64,000 nt of DNA from Amphiura filiformis (GCF_039555335.1 NC_092637.1:45029613-45093612); one strand, 5' to 3'; shown: positions 1 through 10,368, numbered from the stretch's first letter. Numbers and translations: made by a program. Notes: generated by a model not told the origin, from the letters alone.

Positions 1-438
1 TTGAAAATCGGTATTTTGGCAAGTGGACTACGGAGAAGTCTACCTCAAATGCATGCGCTGTATGTGCAAACTTATAACGCTCAAGCCTACAGATGCCAAT
101 TATTGTTCTATTTTGGACCTAATTACAGGTTAATACATGAATATCACTTGTTGATACGTGATACGCATTTATTAACCTATTTCATACACGCGAAAAAAAT
201 CACGCGATTTTTGTAACAAAATTCTCACTAAAAATGTTGGAAAATACAAGCATCAACCCGCAAAAACATGAACGCGTCTGAAAGCACTGCGCGTACTACA
301 CGGAGTGCGCGCCCGTGCAATTATACAACATGTATGCACGGCTAGTAATTTACTAACGATTGCTATGATTGGTTCTCACTATCTTGGAGTGATGAATTGC
401 TCTGAATGTGGTCTCCTAACCAGAATGACAAATTTACC

Positions 439-950
439 CCCCGGGGGAGGCACTCCCTATCTGAAATAGCAGGGATGTGCCTCGGCCATGTTAAAAGTAG
501 GGGGAATTCATGTCAAATGTACAATTACAAAAATATGGGGTCATTCAGTACACAACCTGAATAAATGGGGTCATTCGGTATGAAACTTTGAAAAAAGGAT
601 GGTCATTGGGGTAACAAAAAGTAAAATGGGAGTCATTGAGTACAGGATTGCCAAAATAGTATCATTAAGTACACATAAATAAGTGCCAAACTGCGTAAAA
701 ACAACTTGGCCACCTTGGAAATGTGAAAAATCTCATTATTTCTGGAGGAGAACACAAATACCACCTAAATTTGGGAATTAAAAGGGGGGTCATTGGGTAT
801 AGCAAGTAATAGAAAAAGGGGGTCATTGAGTACATGAATTTTTTTAAAGGGGGTCATTGGGTAATAGGTAGGACCATAACACAAAAAGGGGGTCATTGGG
901 TACAAGCCGGTTTGAAAAAGGTGCATATCTGTCATGGAAGTGCCCCCCGG
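439..950. mobile_element. TIR element with GGTCATTGGGTAC-type internal repeats
   Basis: A 512-bp insertion flanked by the direct repeat ATTTACC (432-438 and 951-957). Its ends are inverted: CCGGGGGAGGCACTCCC on the left, and the reverse complement of the right end reads CCGGGGGGCACTTCC. The 8.46-kb homologue lacks the insertion. The interior is a loose minisatellite in which GGGGGTCATTGGGTAC-like words recur every 30-70 bp. There is no transposase, so it is non-autonomous. The 7-bp duplication does not fix the superfamily. Confidence 0.75.
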
Positions 951-1287
951 ATTTACCCTAGCCCCACACAGTCGGTACTCTTTGGTCTAATGTCTTTGAT
1001 ATTAAAATAACTTTAAAAAAGAATGTTTGCTGCTTCTATACACCTGTTATGCTAATTATGTCATTGTCAAATTTGGACTAGTTTTGTAGACGTATACCAT
1101 TGTTAGATTTGAATAATAAATGGACATTGTACTTGTTCAAGTGACAAAATTCTTGTTTTCCTGTGATCTTTATGTATGATTTTGTTGTAAGATTTTTTTT
1201 ATATCAAAAAATTCAAAATAGAATTTTCGTAACATCCATACATAATGTACAATGAAAGTGTATGAAAATAATTTACACCCATTAGGG

Positions 1288-1451
1288 CAGCACTTGTTCA
1301 GTGCCTGTATGGGACCATGACAACCCCTCTCTGACATTACAAAATCCATCAGCCCCGGCGCTGCGCGCCTCGCTTCTCGGCGCTACGCGCCTCGCTGCAC
1401 GTCTCGGCGCTACGCGCCTCAATCCCAGCCGAGGAACTAGAGCTAGTTCTA
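1288..1451. mobile_element. Short insertion with 8-bp target duplication and GC-rich minisatellite
   Basis: A 164-bp insertion flanked by CATTAGGG at 1280-1287 and 1452-1459; the empty site is visible near 9010. An 8-bp duplication fits hAT-type elements but the ends are not clearly inverted, so the class is open. Positions 1356-1420 hold three imperfect copies of CGGCGCTACGCGCCTC, strikingly GC-rich in AT-rich surroundings. Confidence 0.55.
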
Positions 1452-1525
1452 CATTAGGGAACAAACTATATCAAGGAGAATTGAAGAATCACTGTTTTTG
1501 CTGGTATTTCTGATTTCAGAAAATC

Positions 1526-1780
1526 CTGTCGCCTGCATCACATCTCAAAAGGCTGCCTTGTGGGATTATGTTTTAATTAGTTCATCAAATTGTGATAGGA
1601 TACTGTAAAATTAACTTAATATATTTATTTTGAGGTAATATCACACTATTTCAATCTCATGTCCATTCATAAAAGAAAGCATGCTGAAATATAACATAAC
1701 AATATGAAATACAACAATGATAATAAAAATCACACATGGCAGCCTTTTGAGATACGACAGTATGTGATGCGGACAACGAT
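1526..1780. mobile_element. Small TIR element with GCATCACAT termini
   Basis: Inverted ends at 1526-1556 and about 1737-1780 share GCATCACAT and CTCAAAAGGCTGCC; the right arm contains GCATCACATACTG. The homologous DNA near 9075 lacks it. The outermost bases resemble the ends of the foldback element at 6203-7012, suggesting a related family. No coding sequence. Confidence 0.6.
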
Positions 1781-2479
1781 TAATAATTAAACTTTTGAAC
1801 TCATAACAAAAATTTTGAACATATCGCCAGTTCTGGCTCTGAACCCGCGCAATGATTTTGTTGGAAATCTTCTTTTCATGACAACACTTTGTGTATTGAA
1901 TTGGTGATTGTGATAAGATAATCAACCTTTGTTTGCTATCGAGGCAAAAAGTCACAATATTTAATTGTCACAAATATATAATATCTATGTAAGTAAATAA
2001 CACAGATATGTAGATATCATTTTGACGGTTGAATGGAAGGTCGTAAGTGCTTTGTTATACAACAAACTTCTTGCATTCAAATGATTATTGTGGTTAACTC
2101 TCTTCACATGGGTGTCAAACAATTTAAGAATTGTACATTTGTATGACCATATTTGGAATCAGCATGAAAAATGCATTACAATGAGTACAAACAAGCCCAG
2201 TATTGGTTTAGTGGTTCTTGAGAAAGCTCTTGATATTTTGAGAAAATGTCTCAAACTTGGACTTCTTATGTTGAAACCTATTGGCAGCATGCAGAGCATT
2301 AAACACTGAACTGGTTAAGTTTTGATGCTGCGTCACAACCGGTGTAGTTGCGCAATTGTCGTCTGGTGTCATGTGATGTTTTGTGATAAGAAAATAGTTG
2401 TTATTTCAAGAGAGCGAGGGTAGAAATGATCTGTCTTATGGATAAGGTCTGATTTGTTGCATCAAATTTTGCAACTGAA

Positions 2480-3310
2480 CTGTTCAAATGTGCTATTTTA
2501 AGCCACATAGTGAATGTGAATTTCAAATGGAGTTACGGGTGATTTTGTTTGAAATCTGCACCCTCTGTGTGGGAGATTAAGGTCATGTCTTCCACAGGGG
2601 GTGTATGGATTTAATAGCCATTGTTGATCGGCATGACCTGGTTCTTGTCATGCCCGAGTTACCATGGTTACAGCTTGTTTCAGAGAATGAGGTACCAATA
2701 TTTTGTGATGTGAATCAAGTAGCCATTAGCGTTTTCGAGATATGGCGGACACAATAGGATGGCGCTGCACGAAATGGGTTAAGTCTTTTGTGTACGAAAT
2801 GGGTTAAGTCTTTTGTGTACGCCATACATCGAAAAGGCTAATTTAGCCAACCAGAACCGCAACTTTCACATTTTCTCAGTGCACAAGCTACGTTTGCAAA
2901 AAGTGCCAAAAATCTTGATGTAAAGTATGGTGTTAAGCATTTAGAATGGGATGTGAGTGGCATCCTTTATGTGCTGGTGTGTACAGGACTTTTATGGCAC
3001 CAGCCAGTTGGTCTGATAAGCGATGCCCAGTAAAGGAAGGGTTACCACGGTTCACACAAGGTTCAACCCCTTTTGGGGTAGGAGGTGCTCCTCCCAACTT
3101 AGCAAATTTAAGTCCAAAATGTCTACTCTGTGGAAATATAGGGGCAAAAACGTCTGATCTCAGGAGAAAATGTTTGATGTACAGACCCCCCCCCCATTAA
3201 AATCGACATAATATTACCGTATTGGTCCGAGTATAGTCCCACCCGTTTTTTAGGTGAAAATTTTTCACAATTGGGGGGTGGGATTATATATATATTTTTT
3301 TTTTAAAGTT
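2480..3310. other. Unassigned DNA with a short tandem duplication
   Basis: I recognise no gene here. A 25-bp block starting ACGAAATGGGTTAAG occurs twice in tandem at about 2769-2820. An 84-codon open frame at 2946-3200 has no recognisable domain and ends in a C run. The stretch 3222-3300 (GTCCGAGTATAGTCCCACCC onward, then a TA/T-rich run) looks like the edge of a repeat but no partner end was found. Confidence 0.35.
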
Positions 3311-3319
3311 TTTGGTTTT

Positions 3320-3471
3320 GGAGTGTCCCTGGACCTAGACCTAAATGCTAGTATCATTCATGGTTGACCTAAAAAAATTGCATGATGTTTTGTGTTTCAA
3401 AACATTATGCATTTTTTTTAGGTCAACCATGAATGATACTAGCATTTAGTTCTAGGTCCAGGGACACTCCA
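3320..3471. repeat. Near-perfect 152-bp hairpin
   Basis: Arms of roughly 70 bp run from GGAGTGTCCCTGG at 3320 to its reverse complement ending at 3471, with only a few mismatches and a loop of a few bases near 3395. Weaker complementarity continues outside, into AAGTTTTTGG on the left and CCGAAAAAATAACTT on the right. A transcript would fold into one long stem. The likeliest origin is a MITE or foldback repeat; a small-RNA precursor is possible but untested. Confidence 0.8.
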
Positions 3472-3850
3472 GTGCCGAAAAAATAACTTCAAAAAACAGT
3501 CAGATGATTGAATCAGAACCCCCACTTCTACGTTTATGCTGTTCACGCTCTCTAAATGTAAACGACTGCCATTCTTCTCTGCCAGAAACTGCATGTCATT
3601 TATGCGCGGACCCAAATTATATCTACTGTTACCATGGTTACAGTTCTGATAGATTTCTTGATATGTATTAGATCACCACATATTTGGGATTGATCTTGGA
3701 CTTACAAATAAAACCTTTCTGTATTGGACCTTCATAAGAGGATTATTGTTTACTACATTTGTATGTTGTTATTTCACTTCAATAATTTAACTAAGCAGTG
3801 TGTAAAGGAACCCATGCAAAAGTTTTATGTTGTGGAATTTGCATGATTTA
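3472..3850. other. No gene recognised
   Basis: AT-rich DNA between the hairpin and the TIR element at 3851. The words ACCATGGTTACAG (about 3630) also occur near 2660. I see no open frame, RNA gene or repeat boundary. Confidence 0.5.
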
Positions 3851-4395
3851 CCCAGCAAACACAGAAACGTTTTAAAAATGTTATATTTTGGGTTTTATCT
3901 TAGATAAAAACGTTTTATTAACATTAAATGTTGCTTTATATAAAGGTCATGAAAACATTTTTAAATGTTTTGTATGAAAACACACTACAACAATATTTTT
4001 AAAATGTTTTCAAAATGTTATTGTAAACTATTTTTGCAAATATTTTGTCAACACTTAAATAACGTTATTTGCCCCCAGCAAATATTTTGAGCAAACATTT
4101 TTGCAAAATATATTTTTTCAACCCCAAAATAACATTCTGTTTAGAATGTTTTGTATCAAGTTTTCAAAAATGTTTTTGGAATGTTATAAACGTTTTTATA
4201 CCCTTTATATAACCCGACATTTAAACGTTTTCTGTAAAACATTTTGTGTTTGCTGGGCAGTAGATTATCACAAAATGTTTTTTAATGTTATGAAAACGTT
4301 TTATGCCCTTAATATAACCTTTATATAACATAAACATTTAAACGTTTTCGGACAACCTTTGCGAACGATGTCAAAAACGTTTTGTGTTTGCTGGG
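3851..4395. mobile_element. TIR element with CCCAGCAAACAC ends, TA target duplication
   Basis: Begins CCCAGCAAACAC and ends with the reverse complement GTGTTTGCTGGG, flanked by TA on both sides. The interior repeats AACGTTTT and AACATTTT words many times and has an internal copy of the end (TTTTGTGTTTGCTGGG, about 4241-4257), so it may be two fused elements. A truncated copy at 5553-5910 arises from the tandem duplication whose left breakpoint lies inside this element. The TA duplication suggests a Tc1/mariner-type MITE. Confidence 0.7.
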
Positions 4396-4927
4396 TACTT
4401 CCCAAATGTAAAAACGTACAGTACATCCTTTCACCAGTGTATAGAGCTGAATTTATGCTTCATCATCCATTGATGTCAAATATAAAATGCTTATTTTCAA
4501 TGTGACAAATATAGTACAAATTCATTATTGTTTTCTTCATATTTTTCATATATATATTTTATGATTAGCTTTATGGCTTCCTGCACCTGATTATTAAAAG
4601 TTAACGGCTTCCTACACATGTTGTGTTGTGACGTGAATGTCCTTGCTCTTACAAAATGAGCACAAAATGCCCAAATGACTTTCTCATATATGTCAGATGT
4701 GAATTCCTTACTTCATACTCTTTAGAATCATATACCAAAATGTCTTCAAAAATCAATATTTCCTCCAGAATTGCTTTTTTCTATCTAATTTTGCAATATT
4801 TAATAGACTGTGTTTGAATTACCCTTGCAACTTTACTCTCATTAATGTTGGAGCAGGTCACATTAGCCTATCCATGTTGTAATCTCATTCATTGTACACT
4901 GTAAAAATTGTGTGTTTTTATTTGCAG

Positions 4928-5057
4928 GCCAATTAAGACTATCTTCACCAAAGAGATTAGACTTACGGAGTCCGGACTTGGTCATGTTTGCATGTCTCTC
5001 AGAGAGGGTAAAATTCGTACCGCTGACACCCTACAAACTTTAGTTTTAAGTGTGTAA
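4928..5057 (+). other. Candidate small exon, copy 0
   Basis: A T-rich tract ending TTTATTTGCAG at 4917-4927 is a good splice acceptor. It is followed by 42 open codons (frame from 4929) to TAA at 5055. The predicted peptide (starting PIKTIFTKEIRL) matches no family I know. AGAGAGG/GTAAAA near 5006 could be a donor, giving a ~80-nt internal exon instead. Two more copies lie at 7245 and 14786. This is only an exon prediction; it could be the end of a gene whose other exons are outside or lost. Confidence 0.3.
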
Positions 5058-5384
5058 TATGTTGCCCTGATAATGCACACCATTTATGGTTTGGTATCGG
5101 GTTTTTGCCGATACATACCGGAGGGACAATATGATATCCAAAATGGCTAATTTCGATAGCAATACACCTGAGCTATTCTGAGACAGGACTCTTAAGTCAA
5201 ATCCTCTTTGATTTCCACACACATTTAGTGACCTTTGTGAAGTGTACTAAGATTTGAAAAGTGCAGGAAATTTTAAAAGTGAAGGACAAGTTTAAGGTAT
5301 TTTTGTATGAAAATTTATGGGCAGACAATGCAGGGTTGAAATGAAAATTGAAGCTTCATTCAATGTCAAACTTTATCCTTATTA

Positions 5385-5552
5385 GGCCAAAAAAAGAAAG
5401 GTTCGTCTCAAAGCTCGCGCGCGTTTGTAAAATCCCACGATTTGACAAAAACAAATGCGGAAATTTTGTTTATTTCAAAAAAAAAATTTTTTATAGTTTT
5501 TTCCAGAAAAAATTGGCGAAAATCAGACTTTTTTCTCAAAATACTAAAAAAA
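5385..5552. mobile_element. Truncated GGCC-ended MITE
   Basis: The left part of the same MITE that is complete at 7700-7953 and 15242-15489, preceded by TTA. It is cut at its A-rich centre, where the tandem duplication joins. Confidence 0.7.
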
Positions 5553-6202
5553 CAAATATTTTGTCAACACTTAAATAACGTTATTTGCCCCAGCAAATAT
5601 TTTGAGCAAACATTTTTGCAAAATATTTTTTCAACCCCAAAATAACATTCTGTTTAGAATGTTTTGTATCAAGTTTTCAAAAATGTTTTTGGAATGTTAT
5701 AAACGTTTTTATACCCTTTATATAACCCGACATTTAAACGTTTTCTGTAAAACATTTTGTGTTTGCTGGGCAGTAGATTATCACAAAATGTTTTTTAATG
5801 TTATGAAAACGTTTTATGCCCTTAATATAACCTTTATATAACATAAACATTTAAACGTTTTCGGACAACCTTTGCGAACGATGTCAAAAACGTTTTGTGT
5901 TTGCTGGGTACTTCCCAAATGTAAAAACGTACAGTACATCCTTTCACCAGTGTATAGAGCTGAATTTATGCTTCATCATCCATTGATGTCAAATATAAAA
6001 TGCTTATTTTCAATGTGACAAATATAGTACAAATTCATTATTGTTTTCTTCATATTTTTCATATATATATTTTATGATTAGCTTTATGGCTTCCTGCACC
6101 TGATTATTAAAAGTTAACGGCTTCCTACACATGTTGTGTTGTGACGTGAATGTCCTTGCTCTTACAAAATGAGCACAAAATGCCCAAATGACTTTCTCAT
6201 AT

Positions 6203-7012
6203 CGTCGGGTGCATCACATACTGGTCTATCTTGAATTTTTGACTTTTTTGAGAAAATTGGTATATAGTTCTTTTTTACGGAGCTCTTCAAATACAACAAA
6301 TTACAGACCTCAATTTTTCCTAGATAATTAGTTATAAAATGTTTAATTTAAACTATCTATGATTTTTTCAAAATACGTATTTTCACATACTGGTCTATCT
6401 CGAAAAACACGCATTTCTAGAAAATCGCAATTGAAAATCTTCGTAATAAGTTTACCTTTCTATAATTTAATTAGACTACGGATTTTCATGAAAGTGGTTT
6501 TAAATTAAAGCATACACTTAGTAGATTTATTTAAGTGGAATCTTTAATTATATTTACGTATGTAATATTGCTTAAAACTACACTTAAGTTGTAGTTCTGT
6601 ATGTGAAATCGTAATTTCCCGATATCGTATTGAAAGTGCATTACATACTGGTCTATCTCGAGATAGACCAGTATGTGATGCGTCTAAAGTCACATCATTG
6701 TGCGCGAAATCGAGATAGCCCCCAAGATAGACCAGTATGAAACGAATTTTAAATACGATATCGGGAAATTAACTATTTCACATACAGAACTACAACTTTA
6801 GTGTAGTTTTAAGCAATACTGCATACATAAATATAATTCAAAATTCCACTTAAATAAATTTGTTAAGTATATGCTTTAATTTAAAACCACTTTCATGAAA
6901 ATCCGTAGTCTAATTAAATTATAGAAAGGTTAACTTAATACGAAGATTTTCAATTGCGATTTTCTCGAACTGCGTGTTTTTCGAGATAGACCAGTATGTG
7001 ATGCGTCCGACG
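6203..7012. mobile_element. 810-bp foldback (long hairpin) element
   Basis: Flanked by ATAT (6199-6202 and 7013-7016); the empty site CTCATATATGTC is at 4684. Both ends carry CGTCGG followed by GCATCACATACTGGTCTATC. From about 6381 the left arm is the inverse of the right arm, and the two meet at a perfect palindrome centred on 6660/6661 (CTATCTCGAGATAG). The outer 6203-6380 is a left-side extension. Almost the whole element would form one hairpin. There is no open frame, so it depends on a transposase supplied elsewhere; the superfamily is unknown. Confidence 0.85.
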
Positions 7013-7244
7013 ATATATGTCAGATGTGAATTCCTTACTTCATACTCTATACCAAAATGTCTTCAAAAATCAATATTTCCTCCAGAATTGCTTTTTTCTA
7101 TCTAATTTTGCAATATTTAATAGACTGTGTTTGAATTACCCTTGCAACTTTACTCTCATTAATGTTGGAGCAGGTCACATTAGCCTATCCATGTTGTAAT
7201 CTCATTCATTGTACACTGTAAAAATTGTGTGTTTTTATTTGCAG

Positions 7245-7373
7245 GCCAATTAAGACTATCTTCACCAAAGAGATTAGACTTACGGAGTCCGGACTTGGTC
7301 ATGTTTGCATGTCTCTCAGAGAGGGTAAAATTGTACCGCTGACACCCTACAAACTTTAGTTTTAAGTGTGTAA
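7245..7373 (+). other. Candidate small exon, copy 1 (1-nt deletion)
   Basis: Same acceptor and exon as at 4928, but AAAATTCGTACC is AAAATTGTACC here, shifting the frame near the end. The peptide then ends at a TAG a few codons later. The lesion argues that this copy is not under strong constraint, or that the real exon ends at the GGTAAA before the lesion. Confidence 0.25.
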
Positions 7374-7699
7374 TATGTTGCCCTGATAATGCACACCATT
7401 TATGGTTTGGTATCGGGTTTTGCCGATACATACCGGAGGGACAATATGATATCCAAAATGGCTAATTTCGATAGCAATACACCTGAGCTATTCTGAGACA
7501 GGACTCTTAAGTCAAATCCTCTTTGATTTCCACACACATTTAGTGACCTTTGTGAAGTGTACTAAGATTTGAAAAGTGCAGGAAATTTTAAAAGTGAAGG
7601 ACAAGTTTAAGGTATTTTTGTATGAAAATTTATGGGCAGACAATGCAGGGTTGAAATGAAAATTGAAGCTTCATTCAATGTCAAACTTTATCCTTATTA

Positions 7700-7953
7700 G
7701 GCCAAAAAAAAGAAAGGTTCGTCTCAAAGCTCGCGCGCGCGTTTGTAAAATCCCACGATTTGACAAAAAACAAATGCGGAAATTTTGTTTATTTCAAAAA
7801 AAAAAATTTTTATAGTTTTTTCCAGAAAAAATTGGCGAAAATCAGACTTTTTTCTCAAAATACTAAAAAAAAAAAAAAAAAAAAAAAATCGCATTTCGCA
7901 TTTGTTTTAAATTTCTCGTGAGCTTTGAGACAAACCTTTTTTTTTTTTTGGCC
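7700..7953. mobile_element. GGCC-ended MITE with TTA target duplication
   Basis: Inverted ends GGCCAAAAAAAAGAAAGG and the complement of GGCCAAAAAAAAAAAGG, each followed inward by GT(C/T)TGTCTCAAAGCTC-like sequence, flanked by TTA at 7697-7699 and 7954-7956. A TTA duplication is typical of PIF/Harbinger elements. The centre is a long A run. No coding sequence. Confidence 0.75.
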
Positions 7954-8754
7954 TTAGGGAGCGGTCATTTTTCTATTGGGGAAATTGAAAACAGATTTTT
8001 GATGATTATGTGTTACAGCAAATCACTGATAGTATGTACCTTCAATTCAGAAAGTGCATAAATGTAATTGAATGGGGAGGTAGGTGCATGCTCATGATTT
8101 TGATTTTAATTATAAAGTGACTTTTTTTTGGGGGGGGGGGAAGGAAATAAATCACTGGAGGTAATGTTGCCTGAATATATTCATACAAGTTTGTATAATG
8201 AGGTAGAACCAAAGAGTACCGACTCTGCCATGTTTGCCATTATTTCGCTATGCATCCAACAACAAACTTCAGTTCAAAGCGTGTGTTGTTTGCTTTCTGC
8301 GTGTAACATGTTGCCCCAAAAATATGCGCAACTTATTTTGCTCAAGCCTACAGATACCAATTATTGACAATTGTTCTATTTTAAACCAATAAACACAGGA
8401 GGTATTCTATTTCCTCTCCTAACCAGAATGGCAAATTTACCATAGCATTCATTACACACAAGCTCACACAGTCGGTACTCTTTGGTCTAATGTCTTTGAT
8501 ATATTAATAATCGTAAAGAATGTTTGCTGCTTCTATACACCTGTTATGCTAATTATGTCGTTGTCAAATGTGGACTAGTTTTGTAGACGTATACCATTGT
8601 TAGATTTGAATAATAAATGGACATTGTACTTGTTCAAGTGACAAAATTCTTGTTTTCCTGTGATCTTTATGTATGATTTTGTTTAATTTTTTAAAATCAA
8701 TATAGAATTTTCATAACATTCATACATAATGTACAATGAAAGTGTATGCAAATA
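7954..8754. other. Kinase-locus flank, no supported gene
   Basis: Contains a 79-codon open frame at 8128-8367 with no recognised domain. Parts of it echo the candidate exon's neighbourhood: ACCAAAGAG...CATGTTTGC and GTGTAA-ATGTTGCCC occur in the same order near 4950-5070 and 8210-8320, so it looks like an older duplicate of that block. CAGTCGGTACTCTTTGGTC at 8469 is the inverse of sequence at about 8210. The block 8455-8745 matches 957-1260. Confidence 0.4.
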
Positions 8755-8989
8755 TCAAAAGTAGTTTAGAACTGGTTAACAACACTCATGAACCAAATAT
8801 TTCGGAGAAACCATTCTCCATCATCAGTGGTATAATACTTTTGCTAGATTCACTGATGATTCTCTAGTTTTTCTAGATGTTGACAATGTCCTTTTTGTCC
8901 TTTGTGATGGTGTTTCAAAAAGTGAGTGTTGTTGACCAGTTTTGAAAACTAATGCTCTTTCCCAAAATGTATAAAGCTCTTCATTTGTA
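8755..8989. mobile_element. Short TIR element, ~10-bp target duplication
   Basis: Flanked by TATGCAAATA (8745-8754) and TATGTAAATA (8990-8999); the homologous site near 1255 is empty. Inner inverted ends are AACTGGTTAACAACACTCA at about 8770 and the complement of AACTGGTCAACAACACTCA at about 8930. Non-coding; class unknown. Confidence 0.65.
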
Positions 8990-9606
8990 TATGTAAATAA
9001 TTTGCACCTATTAGCGAACAAACTATCAAGGAGAATAATCACTATTTTATTGGAATTTCTGATTTTTGAGAAAGAATTAAAACCTCAAAGCATCAATTTT
9101 GGACAGCCAGTTCTGGTTATAAACCCTCGCAATTATTTTGTTGGGGATATTATTTTCATCAGGACTGATCAGGAGACTTTGTATATTGAATTGGTGATCG
9201 CGATAAGATAATCGACCTTTGATACCGGTTTTTGTCTGTTAGTATTTGCCATCACGGCAAAATGTCCCAATATGAATTATTAATAATAATATCTATGTAA
9301 GTAAACATCACAGATATGTAGATATCATTTTGACGGTTGAATGGAAGAAGGTCGTAAGTGTTTTGTTATGATTATGCACTTGCATTTAAATTAGTATTTT
9401 TAAAAACTGAAACGTTGGTAAGTTTGGGTCTGCGTCACAACCTGGTGTCATGTGATGTTTTGTGATAAGAAAATAGTTGTTATTTCAAGAGTGCGAGGGT
9501 AGAAATGATCAGTCTTATGAATAGGTTCTGATTCGTTATATCAAATTCGTCTCCACTTTCAAATTTGGCTGCTTTCTAGAAGTTAGCAATTGATTATTAT
9601 GCCAAT

Positions 9607-10362
9607 ATGGCGTATGTAACAATTCCACGGGACAAGTTAAAGCTTGTGAAAAGAGTTGCACAGGGAAGCTTCGGTACAGTGTACAAAGCTCTATGGGATG
9701 CACACGAGGTTGCAGCAAAACGAATAGAAATTGAGGATGGACGACGTGAGGTAAGCTTTCTCTCAAAACTAGACCATCCAAATATTGTGAAGCTCCTTGG
9801 TTATGTTGATGATGACTTGGATTTCTACATAGTCCTTCAGCTCTGTGAAGGTGGTTCACTTCGACAATATCTCAATGCACATAGAGGCGCACATTTAGGT
9901 CCACGGTTTTATGACTGGTCAAAGCAAGCAGGAAGACCTATCGCGTTCCTTAAGAGGATGGGCGTGGTCCACAAAGACATTAAAACCCCCAACTACTTGA
10001 TCACAAATGGTAACATCTTAAAGTTGTGTGATTTTGGATCAGCCAAAGAATTGGATGTTACTATTTCCATGGCAACAGAAACAGCGTCTTATCCGTGGAT
10101 GGCTCCAGAACTTTTGCGAGACAACATCCTTTCTCCTACATATGACATCTATGCCTATGGAGTGGTTGTTTGGGAACTTTGGACAACAGATATTCCGTTT
10201 GAAGGCTCTGATTCACCTGCTATTCTCATTTGGAGGATATGTAACGACAACGAACGACCCCCAATTCCCCCCAACTGCCCCAAAGCAATTGCTGATTTGC
10301 TACGACATTGCTGGTTTACCGACTGGAAGAAAAGACCGACCATGGAGCAAGTGATGTCAATG
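9607..10362 (+). CDS. Protein kinase catalytic-domain exon, TKL group (ZAK/TAK1-like), copy 1
   Basis: One open exon encodes a whole kinase domain of 252 residues that would transfer phosphate from ATP to Ser/Thr. Visible motifs: glycine loop at 18-25 (AQGSFGTV, first Gly replaced by Ala), VAAK with catalytic Lys38, helix-C Glu48, HPNIVKL at 57-63, GGSL at 82-85, HKD catalytic loop at 122-124 with Asn129 (HKD instead of HRD), DFG at 142-144, WMAPE at 164-168, and a C-lobe ending in RPTMEQV. All catalytic residues are present, so activity is plausible. The pattern fits MAP3K-like TKL kinases such as ZAK and TAK1. The frame stays open 34 codons past 10362, but GTAAGT there is a strong donor and the extra residues do not look like kinase, so I end the exon at Met252 (phase 0). 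Downstream regulatory exons are not recognised. Start: first ATG of the frame, just before the glycine loop; an upstream exon cannot be excluded. The locus is duplicated at 17138. Confidence 0.85.
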
Positions 10363-10368
10363 GTAAGT
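10363..10368 (+). other. Predicted 5' splice donor of kinase exon, copy 1
   Basis: GTAAGT directly after codon 252 matches the metazoan donor consensus. The coding similarity to kinases stops at the same point. It is conserved in the second copy at 17894. Confidence 0.7.

Larger units (their letters stand above)
1..2480. repeat. Diverged, kinase-less copy of the kinase 5' flank
   Basis: Blocks here match the DNA upstream of the kinase exon in the same order: about 60-190 to 8320-8420, 957-1260 to 8455-8745, 1455-1525 to 9010-9075, 1780-2060 to 9080-9375 and 2300-2470 to 9400-9545. The match stops just before where the kinase exon would begin, and no kinase codons follow. Three insertions absent from the other copy break it up (439-950, 1288-1451, 1526-1780). 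It also lacks the 8755-8989 insertion of the other copy, which makes the insertions on both sides easy to define. Most likely an older duplicate of the locus whose kinase exon was lost or lies elsewhere. No coding sequence is supported. Confidence 0.75.
4037..5552. repeat. Tandem duplication unit, copy 1 (1516 bp)
   Basis: The sequence beginning CAAATATTTTGTCAACAC at 4037 restarts at 5553 and stays near-identical. The unit runs from inside the 3851 TIR element to an A-rich tract inside a MITE (5385-5552, truncated). It carries one copy of the candidate exon at 4928. Confidence 0.85.
5553..7867. repeat. Tandem duplication unit, copy 2, with foldback insertion
   Basis: Repeats 4037-5552 and is longer only because of the 810-bp foldback element at 6203-7012 plus its 4-bp target duplication. 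The insertion therefore came after the duplication, or was lost from copy 1. The unit's right part overlaps the start of the 7.5-kb duplication. Confidence 0.85.

Noticed and set aside
2946-3200. 84-codon open frame with several Cys
   Set aside because: No recognisable domain and it ends in a C homopolymer; not enough support.
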